A DNA stretch of 40,389 nt from Hyphomicrobiales bacterium (GTDB lineage Bacteria > Pseudomonadota > Alphaproteobacteria > Rhizobiales > Methyloligellaceae): positions 26,422 to 66,810 of the forward strand of contig PLBV01000137.1 in NCBI GenBank assembly GCA_003135455.1, in the 5' to 3' direction. The translations under genes were made by a program, and so were the position numbers. The notes below the pieces were generated by a model. That model saw only the letters and a list, made by a program, of their open reading frames with translations, ran no database searches and was not told the DNA's origin. Within the stretch, counting starts at the first letter, position 1. Each line of letters opens with the position of its first letter. Below are positions 8,880-19,237 of this stretch, piece by piece.

Positions 8880-9857
8880 TTGGCAATTGTCCTCAATAGC
8901 TCGACGCTGGTCACGATCTATGGCGGCTCGGGCTTCATCGGCCGCCATGTGGTGCGGGCAATTGCCAAGACGGGCGCGCGCATGCGGGTGGCCGTGCGGC
9001 GGCCGGAGCTTGCCGGCCATTTGCAGCCGCTCGGCGGCGTGGGCCAGATCAACGCCGTGCAGGCCAATGTGCGCTACCCTGCCTCGCTCATCGCGCCGGC
9101 GGAGGGCGCCGATGCCGTGGTCAACCTGGTGGGCCTGCTCTTGCCGCGCGGGCGCCAGACCTTCAAGGCCGTGCAAGACGAAGGCGCCCGACACGTGGCG
9201 GAAGCGGCGCGACAGGTGGGCGCCCGCGCGCTTGTTCATGTCTCGGCGATCGGCGCCGGCGCCGAAGCCCCCTCGGCCTATGGCCGCAGCAAGGCCGCGG
9301 GCGAGGCTGCCATGCGGGAGGTCTTCCCCGATTGCGTCATCCTCCGGCCTTCCATCGTGTTCGGCCCCGAGGACGATTTCTTCAACCGCTTCGGGGCGCT
9401 CGCGCGCATTGCGCCCGCGCTTCCGCTGATCGGCGGCGGGCATACACGGTTGCAACCGGTCTTTGTCGGCGACGTGGCCAAGGCGGTGGTGGCGGGGCTG
9501 ACCGGCGGGGCGCCCTTGAGCGAGCCTTACGAGCTCGGCGGTCCCGAGGTGCTTACCTTGAAAGAGGTCATGGCCCGGGTGCTCGACTACACCATGCGGC
9601 GGCGGCTCTTGATCCCGGAGCCATTTTGGCTTGCCAAGCTGCAGGCGGCCTTCCTGCAATGGCTGCCCTCCCCGCCGCTTACCGTCGACCAGGTGCGGCT
9701 GCTAGAGGTCGACAATGTGGTGAGCGAGGACGCGACACGCTGCGGCCGGACGCTGCAAGGCCTCGGCATCGCCAATCCCATCGCCATCGAGGCGGTGGTG
9801 CCCGACTATCTGGAACGCTTCCGGCCGCGCGGCCAATTCTCGGTCTGGCGCCCTTAG
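8880..9857 (+). CDS. Complex I NDUFA9-subunit-like NAD(P)-binding protein (atypical SDR/epimerase)
   Basis: VTIYGGSGFIGRHVVRAIAKTGARMRVAVRRPE...VNLVGLLLPRGRQTFKAVQDEGARHVAEAAR; ORF 8820..9857, TTG start suggested near 8880. Confidence 0.85.
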   Translation: MAIVLNSSTLVTIYGGSGFIGRHVVRAIAKTGARMRVAVRRPELAGHLQPLGGVGQINAVQANVRYPASLIAPAEGADAVVNLVGLLLPRGRQTFKAVQDEGARHVAEAARQVGARALVHVSAIGAGAEAPSAYGRSKAAGEAAMREVFPDCVILRPSIVFGPEDDFFNRFGALARIAPALPLIGGGHTRLQPVFVGDVAKAVVAGLTGGAPLSEPYELGGPEVLTLKEVMARVLDYTMRRRLLIPEPFWLAKLQAAFLQWLPSPPLTVDQVRLLEVDNVVSEDATRCGRTLQGLGIANPIAIEAVVPDYLERFRPRGQFSVWRP

Positions 9858-9903
9858 AGCGCTATCGCCTCAAACTGAATCGCGAAAGCGCTCTAAGTTT
9901 TTT
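9856..9903. terminator. Palindromic repeat / intrinsic-terminator-like hairpin between convergent genes
   Basis: agagcgct(9856-9863)...agcgctct(9887-9894) followed by aag then T6; same family as the copy at 25224. Confidence 0.7.
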
Positions 9904-9925
9904 GTTAGAGCGATCCCCTCGCGCC

Positions 9926-10723
9926 TCAGGTGTAGAGGAGGACGAGCAGAAAGCCGCCGAGCGCCATGCGGTAGAGCACGAAGGGAAGGAAGCTGATGCG
10001 CTTCAAGAGCTCCATCAGGAAGGCGATCGCCGCAAAGCCGGCGAGGAAGGTCAGCGCGGCGCAGAGAAGCTCGTCGCTGGTGACCTTGCCGCCTGTGGCG
10101 AGCGCATCCCCCACGGTGAAGGCAATGGCGCCGGCCGTGGCCGGGATGCCGAGCAGGAAGGAGAAGCGGGCGGAGTCCGGCCGGGTGAAGCCCAGGAAGC
10201 GCGCGGCGGTCATGGTTACCCCTGAGCGGCTGGTGCCGGGGATCAGCGCCAGCGCCTGCGCCACGCCCACCACCAGCGCCGAGGGCAGCGTGACATCGGC
10301 GAGGGTCTTGACTTGTGGCCCGACCCTGTCGGCGATGAGCATCAGCGCGCCGTATGCAAGGGTGTTCCAAGCTATGATGGTGACGTTGCGGTCAAGATCG
10401 GTGAATCCGAATTTCTTGAGCACGACGCCGAAGGCGACGGCGGGGATGGTGGCGATAACGATGCAGATGGCGAGCCGGCCCTCAGGCGTGATCTTGCCGC
10501 GGAAAAGGGCGAGCCCACCCTTGATGAGCCCCAGCACGTCGCGCCAGAAATAGATAAGGATGGCGAGCAGCGTGCCGAGATGCACCATGACGTCGGTGAC
10601 CTGGCCCTGGTCGGGCCAGCCGGTCAGCGCCGGGATGAGGATCAGATGTCCAGATGAGGAAATTGGGAGGAATTCGGTGATGCCCTGCACCACCGCAAGC
10701 ACGATGATTTGCTCTAACGACAT
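9926..10723 (-). CDS. uppP: Undecaprenyl-diphosphatase UppP/BacA
   Basis: MSLEQIIVLAVVQGITEFLPISSSGHLILIP; IPGTSRSGVTMTAARFLGFTRPDSARFSFLLGIPA. Confidence 0.97.
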   Translation of the reverse strand: MSLEQIIVLAVVQGITEFLPISSSGHLILIPALTGWPDQGQVTDVMVHLGTLLAILIYFWRDVLGLIKGGLALFRGKITPEGRLAICIVIATIPAVAFGVVLKKFGFTDLDRNVTIIAWNTLAYGALMLIADRVGPQVKTLADVTLPSALVVGVAQALALIPGTSRSGVTMTAARFLGFTRPDSARFSFLLGIPATAGAIAFTVGDALATGGKVTSDELLCAALTFLAGFAAIAFLMELLKRISFLPFVLYRMALGGFLLVLLYT

Positions 10724-10823
10724 GGCCGCCCCGCTGCCACCGCTTGTTCAGCGCGCGGGCAGGTTCTATACCGAGGCTTACGCTCGCGCGATTCATTTCG
10801 CGATGTGCCGCAGCTAGAGCGGG

Positions 10824-11513
10824 TTGATGCCGACGCTCTTGCACTATCCTCTCTGCCCGTTCTCCCGCTCCATTCGGCTGGCGCTTGCCGAATGCGGCAT
10901 CGAGGCTACGCTCACCGAGGAGCGGCCGTGGGAGTGGCGGGCGGCGTTTCTGGAGCTCAATCCCGCCGGCTCCTTACCCGTGCTGGTCACCGACGCCGAT
11001 GGTCCGATCTGCGGCGCCTACGCCATCTCCGAATATCTCGACGAGACCGGAGCCAGTGCCGACGGGCGGAACTTCCAGCCCTTCCCCGGCGACGCGGTGG
11101 CGCGCGCCGAGGCCAGACGGCTCGTGGACTGGTTCCACCGCAAGTTCCACGACGAGGTGACGAGCTATCTGGTGGAGGAGAAGGTGTTCCGCCGCTTCGG
11201 CCCGAAAAGCGCCTCGCCCGACATGGAGGCGATGCGCGCCGGCCACGATAATTTGCGCTATCATCTCGCCTATATCGGCCATCTCGCCGAGACGCGGAGC
11301 TGGCTCGCGGGCGAGGTGTTGAGCTTTGCCGATCTCGCCGCGGCCGCGCATCTGTCGGCGCTCGACTATCTTGGCGAGGTGCCGTGGGAAGACCATGAGG
11401 CGGCCAAGAGCTGGTATGCGCTCTTGAAGTCGCGGCCCTCGTTCCGGCCGCTGCTCGCCGACCGGGTCGCGGGCTTCATCCCTTCCGGGACCTATGCCGA
11501 TCTCGATTTCTGA
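10824..11513 (+). CDS. fzlA: GST-fold FtsZ-binding protein FzlA-like
   Basis: LLHYPLCPFSRSIRLALAECGIEATLTEERPWEWRAAFLELNPAGSLPVL; KFHDEVTSYLVEEKVFRRF; terminal YADLDF. Confidence 0.75.
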   Translation: MMPTLLHYPLCPFSRSIRLALAECGIEATLTEERPWEWRAAFLELNPAGSLPVLVTDADGPICGAYAISEYLDETGASADGRNFQPFPGDAVARAEARRLVDWFHRKFHDEVTSYLVEEKVFRRFGPKSASPDMEAMRAGHDNLRYHLAYIGHLAETRSWLAGEVLSFADLAAAAHLSALDYLGEVPWEDHEAAKSWYALLKSRPSFRPLLADRVAGFIPSGTYADLDF

Positions 11514-11525
11514 GTGTCATGTGGC

Positions 11526-12640
<1,115 letters not shown>

Positions 12641-12644
<4 letters not shown>

Positions 12645-13522
12645 GCCGGCTCTTCGCGTTCGGGCTCGGCTATTCGGCGCAAGCGCTGGCGCGACGGTTG
12701 GCCGCTCGAGGCTGGGCAATCGGTGGCACCGCGCGCGACGAGGCCCATATCGAGCAGCTCGCAGCCGAAGGCTACGCCATGACGCGCTTTGCCGGCGAGC
12801 CGGACAATGCGGAGGTGCCACAGCTCCTCGCCGGGACCACGCATCTGCTCCTCTCCATCCCGCCGCGCGGCGATGGCGATCCGGTGTTGCGGGACTATCG
12901 GGACGAAGTCGCGAGCCTCACCTCGCTCACCTGGATCGGCTATCTCTCCACCGTGGGCATCTATGGCGACCATGGAGGCGCTCTCGTCGATGAGACCACC
13001 ATGCCTCGACCCTCGAGCGACCGGACGCGCGAGCGCGTCCTTGCCGAGCGCGCCTGGCTCGCCTTTGGCGAGGAGATCGGCTGCCCGGTGCAGGTGTTCC
13101 GGCTCGCAGGCATCTATGGCCCGGGCCGCAGCGTCTTCGACAAGCTTAAGGCAGGGACGGCGCGCCGCATCGTGAAGTCCGGGCAATTGTTCAACCGCAT
13201 CCATGTGGAGGACATCGGATGCGTGCTCGAGGCCTCGATCGCCCGGCCGAACGCGGGCGCCATCTACAACGTCGCCGATGACGAGCCGGCGGCGCCCGAT
13301 GAGGTCGTGGCCTATGCCGCCGAACTCGCTGGCCTGCTGCCGCCGCCCGCAGTCCCCTTCGACGAAGCCGAGCTCACCCCGATGGCGCGGAGCTTTTATG
13401 GTGACAGCCGGCGCGTCTGCAACGCCCGCATCAAGTCCGAGCTTGGGGTTAAGCTTGCCTATCCCACCTACCGCGAAGGCTTGCGCGCGCTGATTCCTGC
13501 GGACATGGCGGGGAATTCTTGA
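12641..13522 (+). CDS. SDR / NAD-dependent epimerase-like protein (YeeZ-like)
   Basis: GTG start overlapping queG stop; FAFGLGYSAQALARRLAARGW, YLSTVGIYGDHGG, RLAGIYGPGRSVFDKLKAG, RIHVEDIG. Confidence 0.88.
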
Positions 13523-13546
13523 GCCTGCTGCCTTCTGGCCCGCCCT

Positions 13547-14554
13547 TCAGGCGCGTTGCAGGAGATGCAGGCTGAAGAGGTTGTCCGCGTCGATCCAGGC
13601 TTTGACCGGCTCCCAGCCTGCGCCCCGCGCCAGAACCTGGAATTGCTCGACCGAATATTTGTGCGAGTTCTCGGTGTGGATCCGTTCGCCCATGGCAAAG
13701 GCGAAGTTGCGCCCAAGGATGCGCACGGTCTGGTCGACGAGGCTCACGAGATGCATCTCGACGCGGCCTTTGGCCTCGTCATAGACGGCGTCATGGGAGA
13801 AGCGGGTGAGGTCGAAGTTGCCGCCAAGCTCGCGATTGATGCGGGTGAGCAGATTGAGGTTGAAGGCGGCGGTGACGCCGCCGGCATCGTTATAGGCTGG
13901 CAGCAGGATCGCGGGCGCCTTTTTCAGATCGACGCCGATCAGGAAGAAGCTGCCCCGCCCGAGCAGACGCGCAGCGTTGGCAAGGAAGGCTGAAGCCTCT
14001 CCATGGGTGAGGTTGCCGATGGTGGAGCCCGAGAAGAAGCCGAGCTTCGGGCCGCCGCTGGCGACGGACGGAAGCGCCACCGCCGTGGTGAAGTCCGCGA
14101 TCAGCGGCTTAATGACGAGATCTGGATGTTGACCGCGGAGCCAGTCCGCCGCCTCGGCGAGGCTCTCGCCCGCGATGTCGATAGGGACATAGGCGGGAAC
14201 GCCGCCGAGCGCCTGGATGAGCAGGCTCGTCTTGCGGCTCGATCCCGACCCGAACTCGACCAGCATACGGCCGCGCCCCACAAGGTTCCCGATCTCGGCG
14301 CCATGGGCCAAGAGCAGCTCGGTCTCCACCCGCGTCGGGTAATAGTCTTCGAGCTTAGTGATCTCCTCGAACAGCTCCGAGCCCTTGGCGTCGTAGAAGA
14401 AGCGGCAGGGAATGCTGCGGGGCGGCCGCGCAAGGCCGGCAAGCACGGCTTGCGCGAAGTGGGTCAAGGCGGCGCGCTGCGTGGTGTCGATGCTTGGCGA
14501 TTGCGAGGCCAAGCTCCCGACGAGCTCAATGACGGAGATATCGTCGTCCATCAT
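13547..14554 (-). CDS. egtD: L-histidine N(alpha)-methyltransferase EgtD
   Basis: RSIPCRFFYDAKGSELFEEITKLEDYYPTRVETELL; LVEFGSGSSRKTSLLIQAL; next to egtB. Confidence 0.95.
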   Translation of the reverse strand: MMDDDISVIELVGSLASQSPSIDTTQRAALTHFAQAVLAGLARPPRSIPCRFFYDAKGSELFEEITKLEDYYPTRVETELLLAHGAEIGNLVGRGRMLVEFGSGSSRKTSLLIQALGGVPAYVPIDIAGESLAEAADWLRGQHPDLVIKPLIADFTTAVALPSVASGGPKLGFFSGSTIGNLTHGEASAFLANAARLLGRGSFFLIGVDLKKAPAILLPAYNDAGGVTAAFNLNLLTRINRELGGNFDLTRFSHDAVYDEAKGRVEMHLVSLVDQTVRILGRNFAFAMGERIHTENSHKYSVEQFQVLARGAGWEPVKAWIDADNLFSLHLLQRA

Positions 14555-15870
14555 GCGTCGCTGGCTAATCTGAGCCCCATGAACTGCCAGCGCTGATGGG
14601 GATAGAAGAAGTTGCGATAGGTCGGCCGCACATGGCCGTCCGGCGTGGCGCAGGACCCGCCGCGGAGCACGAGCTGATTGCACATGAACTTGCCATTATA
14701 TTCACCGACGGCACCCGCCGCGGGTTTGAAGCCAGGATAGGGCAGATAAGCGCTTCCCGTCCACTCCCACACATCGCCATACATCTGCTGCAGCCCGCGG
14801 TTTGCGTCCGCATCGGCCGGCATCGGCCGCAAGGCGCCTGCGCCGAGCATATGTCCGGCGACCGGCAGCCCAAGTGCTGCCACCTCCCATTCGAACTCGG
14901 TGGGCAGACGGTGTCCCGACCAGCGGGCGAACGCGTCCGCCTCGTAATAGCTCACCTGGCAGACAGGCGCGGCGGGTTCGACGGGCCGGTAGCCGGAAAG
15001 GCTCATCTGCATGAAGCCGCCATCCGCCTCCTCCCAATAGAGCGGCGCCGCCCAGCCTTGCGCGTTGAGCGTGCTCCAGCCATCGGCGAGCCAGAGCGTC
15101 GGCGTGCCGTAGCCACCATCCTCGATGAATTCGATCCACTCGGCATTGGTCACGCACCGGTTGGCAAGCTTGAACGGGCGGAGCAGCACTTCGTGGCGCG
15201 GGCCCTCATTGTCATAGGCAAAACCGTCATAGGCAAAGCCTTGGCCCTGATGCCCCACCTCGAAGATGCCGCCGTCGAAAGCAGTGAAGGCGAGCGGTGG
15301 AGGCGCCGCCACGCATGAGCCCCGGCTCGCCTCGCGGTAGGCGGGTTTCAGCGGCTGGGCCGCGAACAGGCTTAAGATATCGGTGAGCAGAAGCTCCTGA
15401 TGCTGCTGCTCGTGATTGATGCCGAGCTCGATCAGCGCCGCCGCCTCCCGCCGCACATCGCCAGATGCACAAAGTCTCGCCAGCGCCTCGTCCACATGGG
15501 CCCGATAGTCGCGCACCGCCCCGGCCCCGGGCCGCGTCAAGAGCCCCCGCTTGCCCCGAGGCTGGCGCGGTCCCACGCTCTCGTAATAGGAGTTGAAGCA
15601 ATAGTCGAAGCTCTCGTCGAAGGTCCGGTATCCGGCGAGGAACCGCTTCAGCACGAAAGTTTCGAAGAACCAGGTGGTATGGGCGAGATGCCACTTGGTC
15701 GGGCTCGCATCGTCGTTGGCCTGGACGACCTGGTCCTCGTCGCTCAAGGGGCGCGCAAGCGCAGAAGACAGCGACCGCGTCGCCATCAGGCGAGGCTGGA
15801 GGGAGATTTGAGGTTCGGTTGCTTTTGGCTTGGGCCGCCGGTTGGCAAGGACGGCATCAGACGCGCTCAT
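14551..15870 (-). CDS. egtB: Ergothioneine biosynthesis protein EgtB (hercynine oxygenase)
   Basis: DinB-like N-terminus SPTKWHLAHTTWFFETFVLKRF; INHEQQHQELLLTDI; formylglycine-generating-enzyme-like C-terminus DVWEWTGSAYLPYPGFKP...RPTYRNFFYPHQRWQFMGLRLA. Confidence 0.95.
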   Translation of the reverse strand: MSASDAVLANRRPKPKATEPQISLQPRLMATRSLSSALARPLSDEDQVVQANDDASPTKWHLAHTTWFFETFVLKRFLAGYRTFDESFDYCFNSYYESVGPRQPRGKRGLLTRPGAGAVRDYRAHVDEALARLCASGDVRREAAALIELGINHEQQHQELLLTDILSLFAAQPLKPAYREASRGSCVAAPPPLAFTAFDGGIFEVGHQGQGFAYDGFAYDNEGPRHEVLLRPFKLANRCVTNAEWIEFIEDGGYGTPTLWLADGWSTLNAQGWAAPLYWEEADGGFMQMSLSGYRPVEPAAPVCQVSYYEADAFARWSGHRLPTEFEWEVAALGLPVAGHMLGAGALRPMPADADANRGLQQMYGDVWEWTGSAYLPYPGFKPAAGAVGEYNGKFMCNQLVLRGGSCATPDGHVRPTYRNFFYPHQRWQFMGLRLASDA

Positions 15871-16004
15871 ACGATCTTCCTCGAGGTCCCGGGTTCCAAC
15901 CTGCCAAGCCTTGCCAGCCAAGACTTGCCCCGACGAGCAATCCTCATGCTTCAGCGCTAAACGCGAGATTTAGCAGCTTGTTCCATCAGGCGAAATGGTT
16001 AAGC

Positions 16005-16550
16005 ATGCACAACCCTGTGAAGCGAAATATGATGCCGATTATGATGCCGATGAAGTCCTTTCGCTTGGAAATCGTTGCCGATGCGTCAGACCCGGTGGTG
16101 GCCTTTGACGGCCGCCAGTCGGCCATTGCCGCCGAGCTGCAGCGGGGCGTCTGCCGGGCCTTGCGCGCGCTCGGCCACTCGGTGGTCACCGAGCTTGCGC
16201 TTGCCAATGGCCGCCGTGCCGACGTCGTGGCGGTGTCGCCCGGAGGCGACGTGCTGATCGTGGAGATCAAGTCCTGCCTCATGGATTTCCAGAGCGACTG
16301 CAAATGGCAGGACTATCTGCCCCATTGCGACCGGCTCTATTTCGTCGTGGCGCCGGACTTCCCATGCGAGGTCATCCCCGATCACGCCGGGCTCTTTCTC
16401 GCCGACCGCTATGGCGCAGAGCTGGTGCGCGAGCCGGTGGAGGAGCGCCTTGGGGCAGCTCGGCGCAAGGCCATGCTGCTCTGCTTCGCCCGTGCGGCAG
16501 CGCTCAGGCTGCAGCGCCACCTCGACCCGGCTTGCGGGTTCGAGATTTGA
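16005..16550 (+). CDS. mmcB: MmcB-family putative DNA repair protein
   Basis: ELALANGRRADVVAVSPGGDVLIVEIKSCLMDFQSDCKWQDYLPHCDRLYFVVAPDFPCEVIPDHAGLFLADRYGAELVRE; several alternative Met starts. Confidence 0.85.
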   Translation: MHNPVKRNMMPIMMPMKSFRLEIVADASDPVVAFDGRQSAIAAELQRGVCRALRALGHSVVTELALANGRRADVVAVSPGGDVLIVEIKSCLMDFQSDCKWQDYLPHCDRLYFVVAPDFPCEVIPDHAGLFLADRYGAELVREPVEERLGAARRKAMLLCFARAAALRLQRHLDPACGFEI

Positions 16551-16621
16551 AGCCTCGGCATTCACGTTGGTCTATTTCTGTCGTGCCCGGACTTCTCTAG
16601 GCATGACGCCCTAGACGAACG

Positions 16622-17476
16622 CTACCCTTCCACCAGCTCGCGCACATAGTTGGGAAGGGCGAAGGCGGCGACGTGGACGTCGGGACGCCAATAACGTGTG
16701 GGAAAGGCGCCGGCTTCCGCATGGCGCCGCTCGATGGCGTCTTGGCGAAGATGCCGCAGATCACAATCGTCGGTGCCCCAGCCGAAGGACATGGGCCCAC
16801 CGAAATAGGATGGCGTGCTGGCGAGATAGGCGAAGGCGTCGGCAAACATCTCGTGGAAATAGCCGACGCTTTGCCGGAGCTCAGGCCCTTGCAGGAAGGG
16901 CAGGCCGTTTTGGGTGACGAGCACGCCGCCGGGCGCAAGCGCGCTGCGGCAGTCGGCGTAGAACGGCTTCGTGAACAGCACGGCGCCCGGCCCGATCGGG
17001 TCGGTGGAGTCGACCATGATCACGTCGAAGCGCTCGTCGGTCTCGGCCACCAGCTTGGTGCCATCGGCGATGACGATGCGCGTGCGCGGGTCGTCGTAAG
17101 CGCCGGCCGACACTTCCGGGAAATGCTCGCGGCAAAGGTCGATCACGCTCCGGTCTATCTCGCACAGCGTGATGCTCTCGAGTTCGGGATGCTTCAGCGA
17201 CTCGCGCAGGACGCCGCCGTCGCCGCCGCCGATGATCAACGCTTTCCGCACCTGCCCGTGGGCGAAGAGCGGCACATGCGCCATCATCTCGTGATAGACG
17301 AACTCGTCCTTCGTCGCGACCTGGACGATGCCGTCAAGCATCATCACCCGCCCGAAGTCGGAATTCTCGAAAATGATGAGCCGCTGATGCTCAGTGTCGC
17401 TGTCGAAGAGGACTCGATCCGCCTTCAGGCGGACGCGGAAGCCGCGATGCAGCGTCTCTTCGACCCAGCGTTCCAT
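16622..17476 (-). CDS. speE: Spermidine synthase
   Basis: MERWVEETLHRGFRVRLKADRVLFDSDTEHQRLIIFENSDFGRVMMLDGIVQVATKDEFVYHEMMAHVPLF; IIGGGDGGVLRE. Confidence 0.94.
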   Translation of the reverse strand: MERWVEETLHRGFRVRLKADRVLFDSDTEHQRLIIFENSDFGRVMMLDGIVQVATKDEFVYHEMMAHVPLFAHGQVRKALIIGGGDGGVLRESLKHPELESITLCEIDRSVIDLCREHFPEVSAGAYDDPRTRIVIADGTKLVAETDERFDVIMVDSTDPIGPGAVLFTKPFYADCRSALAPGGVLVTQNGLPFLQGPELRQSVGYFHEMFADAFAYLASTPSYFGGPMSFGWGTDDCDLRHLRQDAIERRHAEAGAFPTRYWRPDVHVAAFALPNYVRELVEG

Positions 17477-17961
17477 CGGTGCATTTCCTTGCCGCGCATA
17501 TGCTCTTTGACCACCACCTTGCGCGGCGAGAACGCCTCCTTCAGAACCTCGATGGCTCTTCGCGGCTCGGTCTGGCCACACATGAAGATGTCGAGCGCGG
17601 CATAGCCATATTCCGGCCAGCTGTGAATCGAGATGTGCGACTCCGCGAGCACCGCCACCCCCGACACTCCGCCATTGGGCGTGAAGTGATGCAGGTGGAT
17701 GTGCAGAAGCGTCGCCCCGGCGACCTCGACACAGCGTCTCAGCGTCGTCTCGATGTGGTCTAAATCGTCAAGGCGCTCCGCCCGGACGAGATCGATGATG
17801 AGATGGGTGCCAGCGTAGCGGACCCCATCACGTTCACAGAAAAAGTCCTTGCGCTCATCTCCATCAGGAGCGGGGCGCAGGTAGTTCGATTCTTCCGTTT
17901 GGGCGGTGCTTGAACCATGATCCAAGTCCATCCCCAATTGGAAGAGGGCGTCACCATTCAT
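17425..17961 (-). CDS. speD: S-adenosylmethionine decarboxylase proenzyme (bacterial type)
   Basis: GVSGVAVLAESHISIHSWPEYGYAALDIFMCG with the E|SH self-processing site; overlaps speE by 52 bp. Confidence 0.94.
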   Translation of the reverse strand: MNGDALFQLGMDLDHGSSTAQTEESNYLRPAPDGDERKDFFCERDGVRYAGTHLIIDLVRAERLDDLDHIETTLRRCVEVAGATLLHIHLHHFTPNGGVSGVAVLAESHISIHSWPEYGYAALDIFMCGQTEPRRAIEVLKEAFSPRKVVVKEHMRGKEMHRWNAGSKRRCIAASASA

Positions 17962-18161
17962 GGCGTCCTCCCCAACCAGCAGATGTCCAGTTACATAAGA
18001 CGCGCTATGTGCACTGCATGTCCCAGCGATGCAAGAGGTTTTTGGCCAGGTGAGGCGCTACGACCTTAATGAGTTGCCGCCAGAGGTCGAGGGAGACGAA
18101 AATTGATCTCGCGGCCTCGGGTTCGGACGCCCGCGAGGGCCACTGAAAGGAGTCTCCACGC

Positions 18162-19235
18162 ATGACGTGGCGCAAGACGGTAGCGACGGGATGGATCGCG
18201 GGGTTGCTCGCCCTGCTCGCCGGGCTCGGGGTGTCCTCCGGCCTGTCGGCTGCGAGCGAGCCTCTGCCGGCACTCGGGATCGAGCTCGACGCCACCTCGG
18301 TGTCGGGGCTGTCGGCCGGCGCTTACATGGCGGAGCAGATCGAGCTCACCCATGCAAGCCACCTCGTGGGCGCCGGCATCGTCGCCGGCGGCCCCTTCGC
18401 TTGTGCCGAGAGCGCTTCGGGGCGTGCGCACGTCTTGTGGAATGAATTGGGATCCTGGGAAAACGAGGTGCGGTCCGGGACCTCCTGCATGCAGATCAGC
18501 GCCGGCGTCCCCGATCCCAAGACGCTCGCCGATCGCGCCAAGGAGCTCGCCGAGGCGGGCGAGATCGATCCGGTAGCAAGCCTTGCCGCCCATAAGGTCT
18601 ATCTTTTCACGGGGGCCAAGGATGAGATCGTGCTGAGCCCGGTGGTGGAGGCGGCTGCCAGCTTCTACAAGGCGCTCGGCGTGCCGGATGCCAATGTTCA
18701 CCTCGAGCATAGTCCCGTTGCCGGGCACTCCTTCATCACCAAAACCAAGGGGAACGACTGCGGCACTTCGGAAAAGCCTTACGTCAGCCATTGCGGCTAT
18801 TCGCTGGCGCGCGCCATCCTGGAATGGATCTATGGCCGCCCACTCGCCGATCCTGGGCCGGAACCTACCGGCAGCTTCATCGTCTTCGACCAGTCCGTCT
18901 TCGACAAGAGTCCCCCTGACGGGCTCGCCGAGGACGGCGTGGTCTATGTGCCGGCGGCCTGCGCGGGCACTAACAGCGGCTGCCGGCTGCATGTGGTGCT
19001 GCATGGCTGCCAGCAGAACCGTGACGCGGTCGGAGAGGATTTCATCAAGGAGTCGGGCTTCGCCGAGCTCGCCGACAAGAACAAGCTCGTCATCCTGTTC
19101 CCGCAGACCGGGCTTGCCGCGACCAATGGCTGCTTCGACTGGTGGGGCTATACGGGCCTCGACTTCATGGGGAGGGAAGCGCCGCAGATCGCCGCCATCT
19201 GGGCCATGGTGGAACGGCTGGCGGCGCAGCCTTGA
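18162..19235 (+). CDS. Secreted PHB-depolymerase-family esterase with lipase box N-terminal to the oxyanion segment (type-2-like order)
   Basis: Signal peptide; SVSGLSAGAYMAEQ (G-L-S-A-G lipase box), VAGHSFITK, C-terminal LHVVLHGCQQNRDAVGEDF and NGCFDWWGYTG. Confidence 0.88.
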   Translation: MTWRKTVATGWIAGLLALLAGLGVSSGLSAASEPLPALGIELDATSVSGLSAGAYMAEQIELTHASHLVGAGIVAGGPFACAESASGRAHVLWNELGSWENEVRSGTSCMQISAGVPDPKTLADRAKELAEAGEIDPVASLAAHKVYLFTGAKDEIVLSPVVEAAASFYKALGVPDANVHLEHSPVAGHSFITKTKGNDCGTSEKPYVSHCGYSLARAILEWIYGRPLADPGPEPTGSFIVFDQSVFDKSPPDGLAEDGVVYVPAACAGTNSGCRLHVVLHGCQQNRDAVGEDFIKESGFAELADKNKLVILFPQTGLAATNGCFDWWGYTGLDFMGREAPQIAAIWAMVERLAAQP

Positions 19236-19237
19236 GG

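Noticed and set aside
8715-9659. 314-aa minus-strand ORF
   Set aside because: Antisense to the NDUFA9-like gene and running into tRNA-Leu; no recognisable domain.
16029-16054. Direct repeat atgatgccgatt/atgatgccgatg at the mmcB start as a regulatory repeat
   Set aside because: Only two 11-12 bp units giving alternative Met codons; likely just start-site ambiguity.
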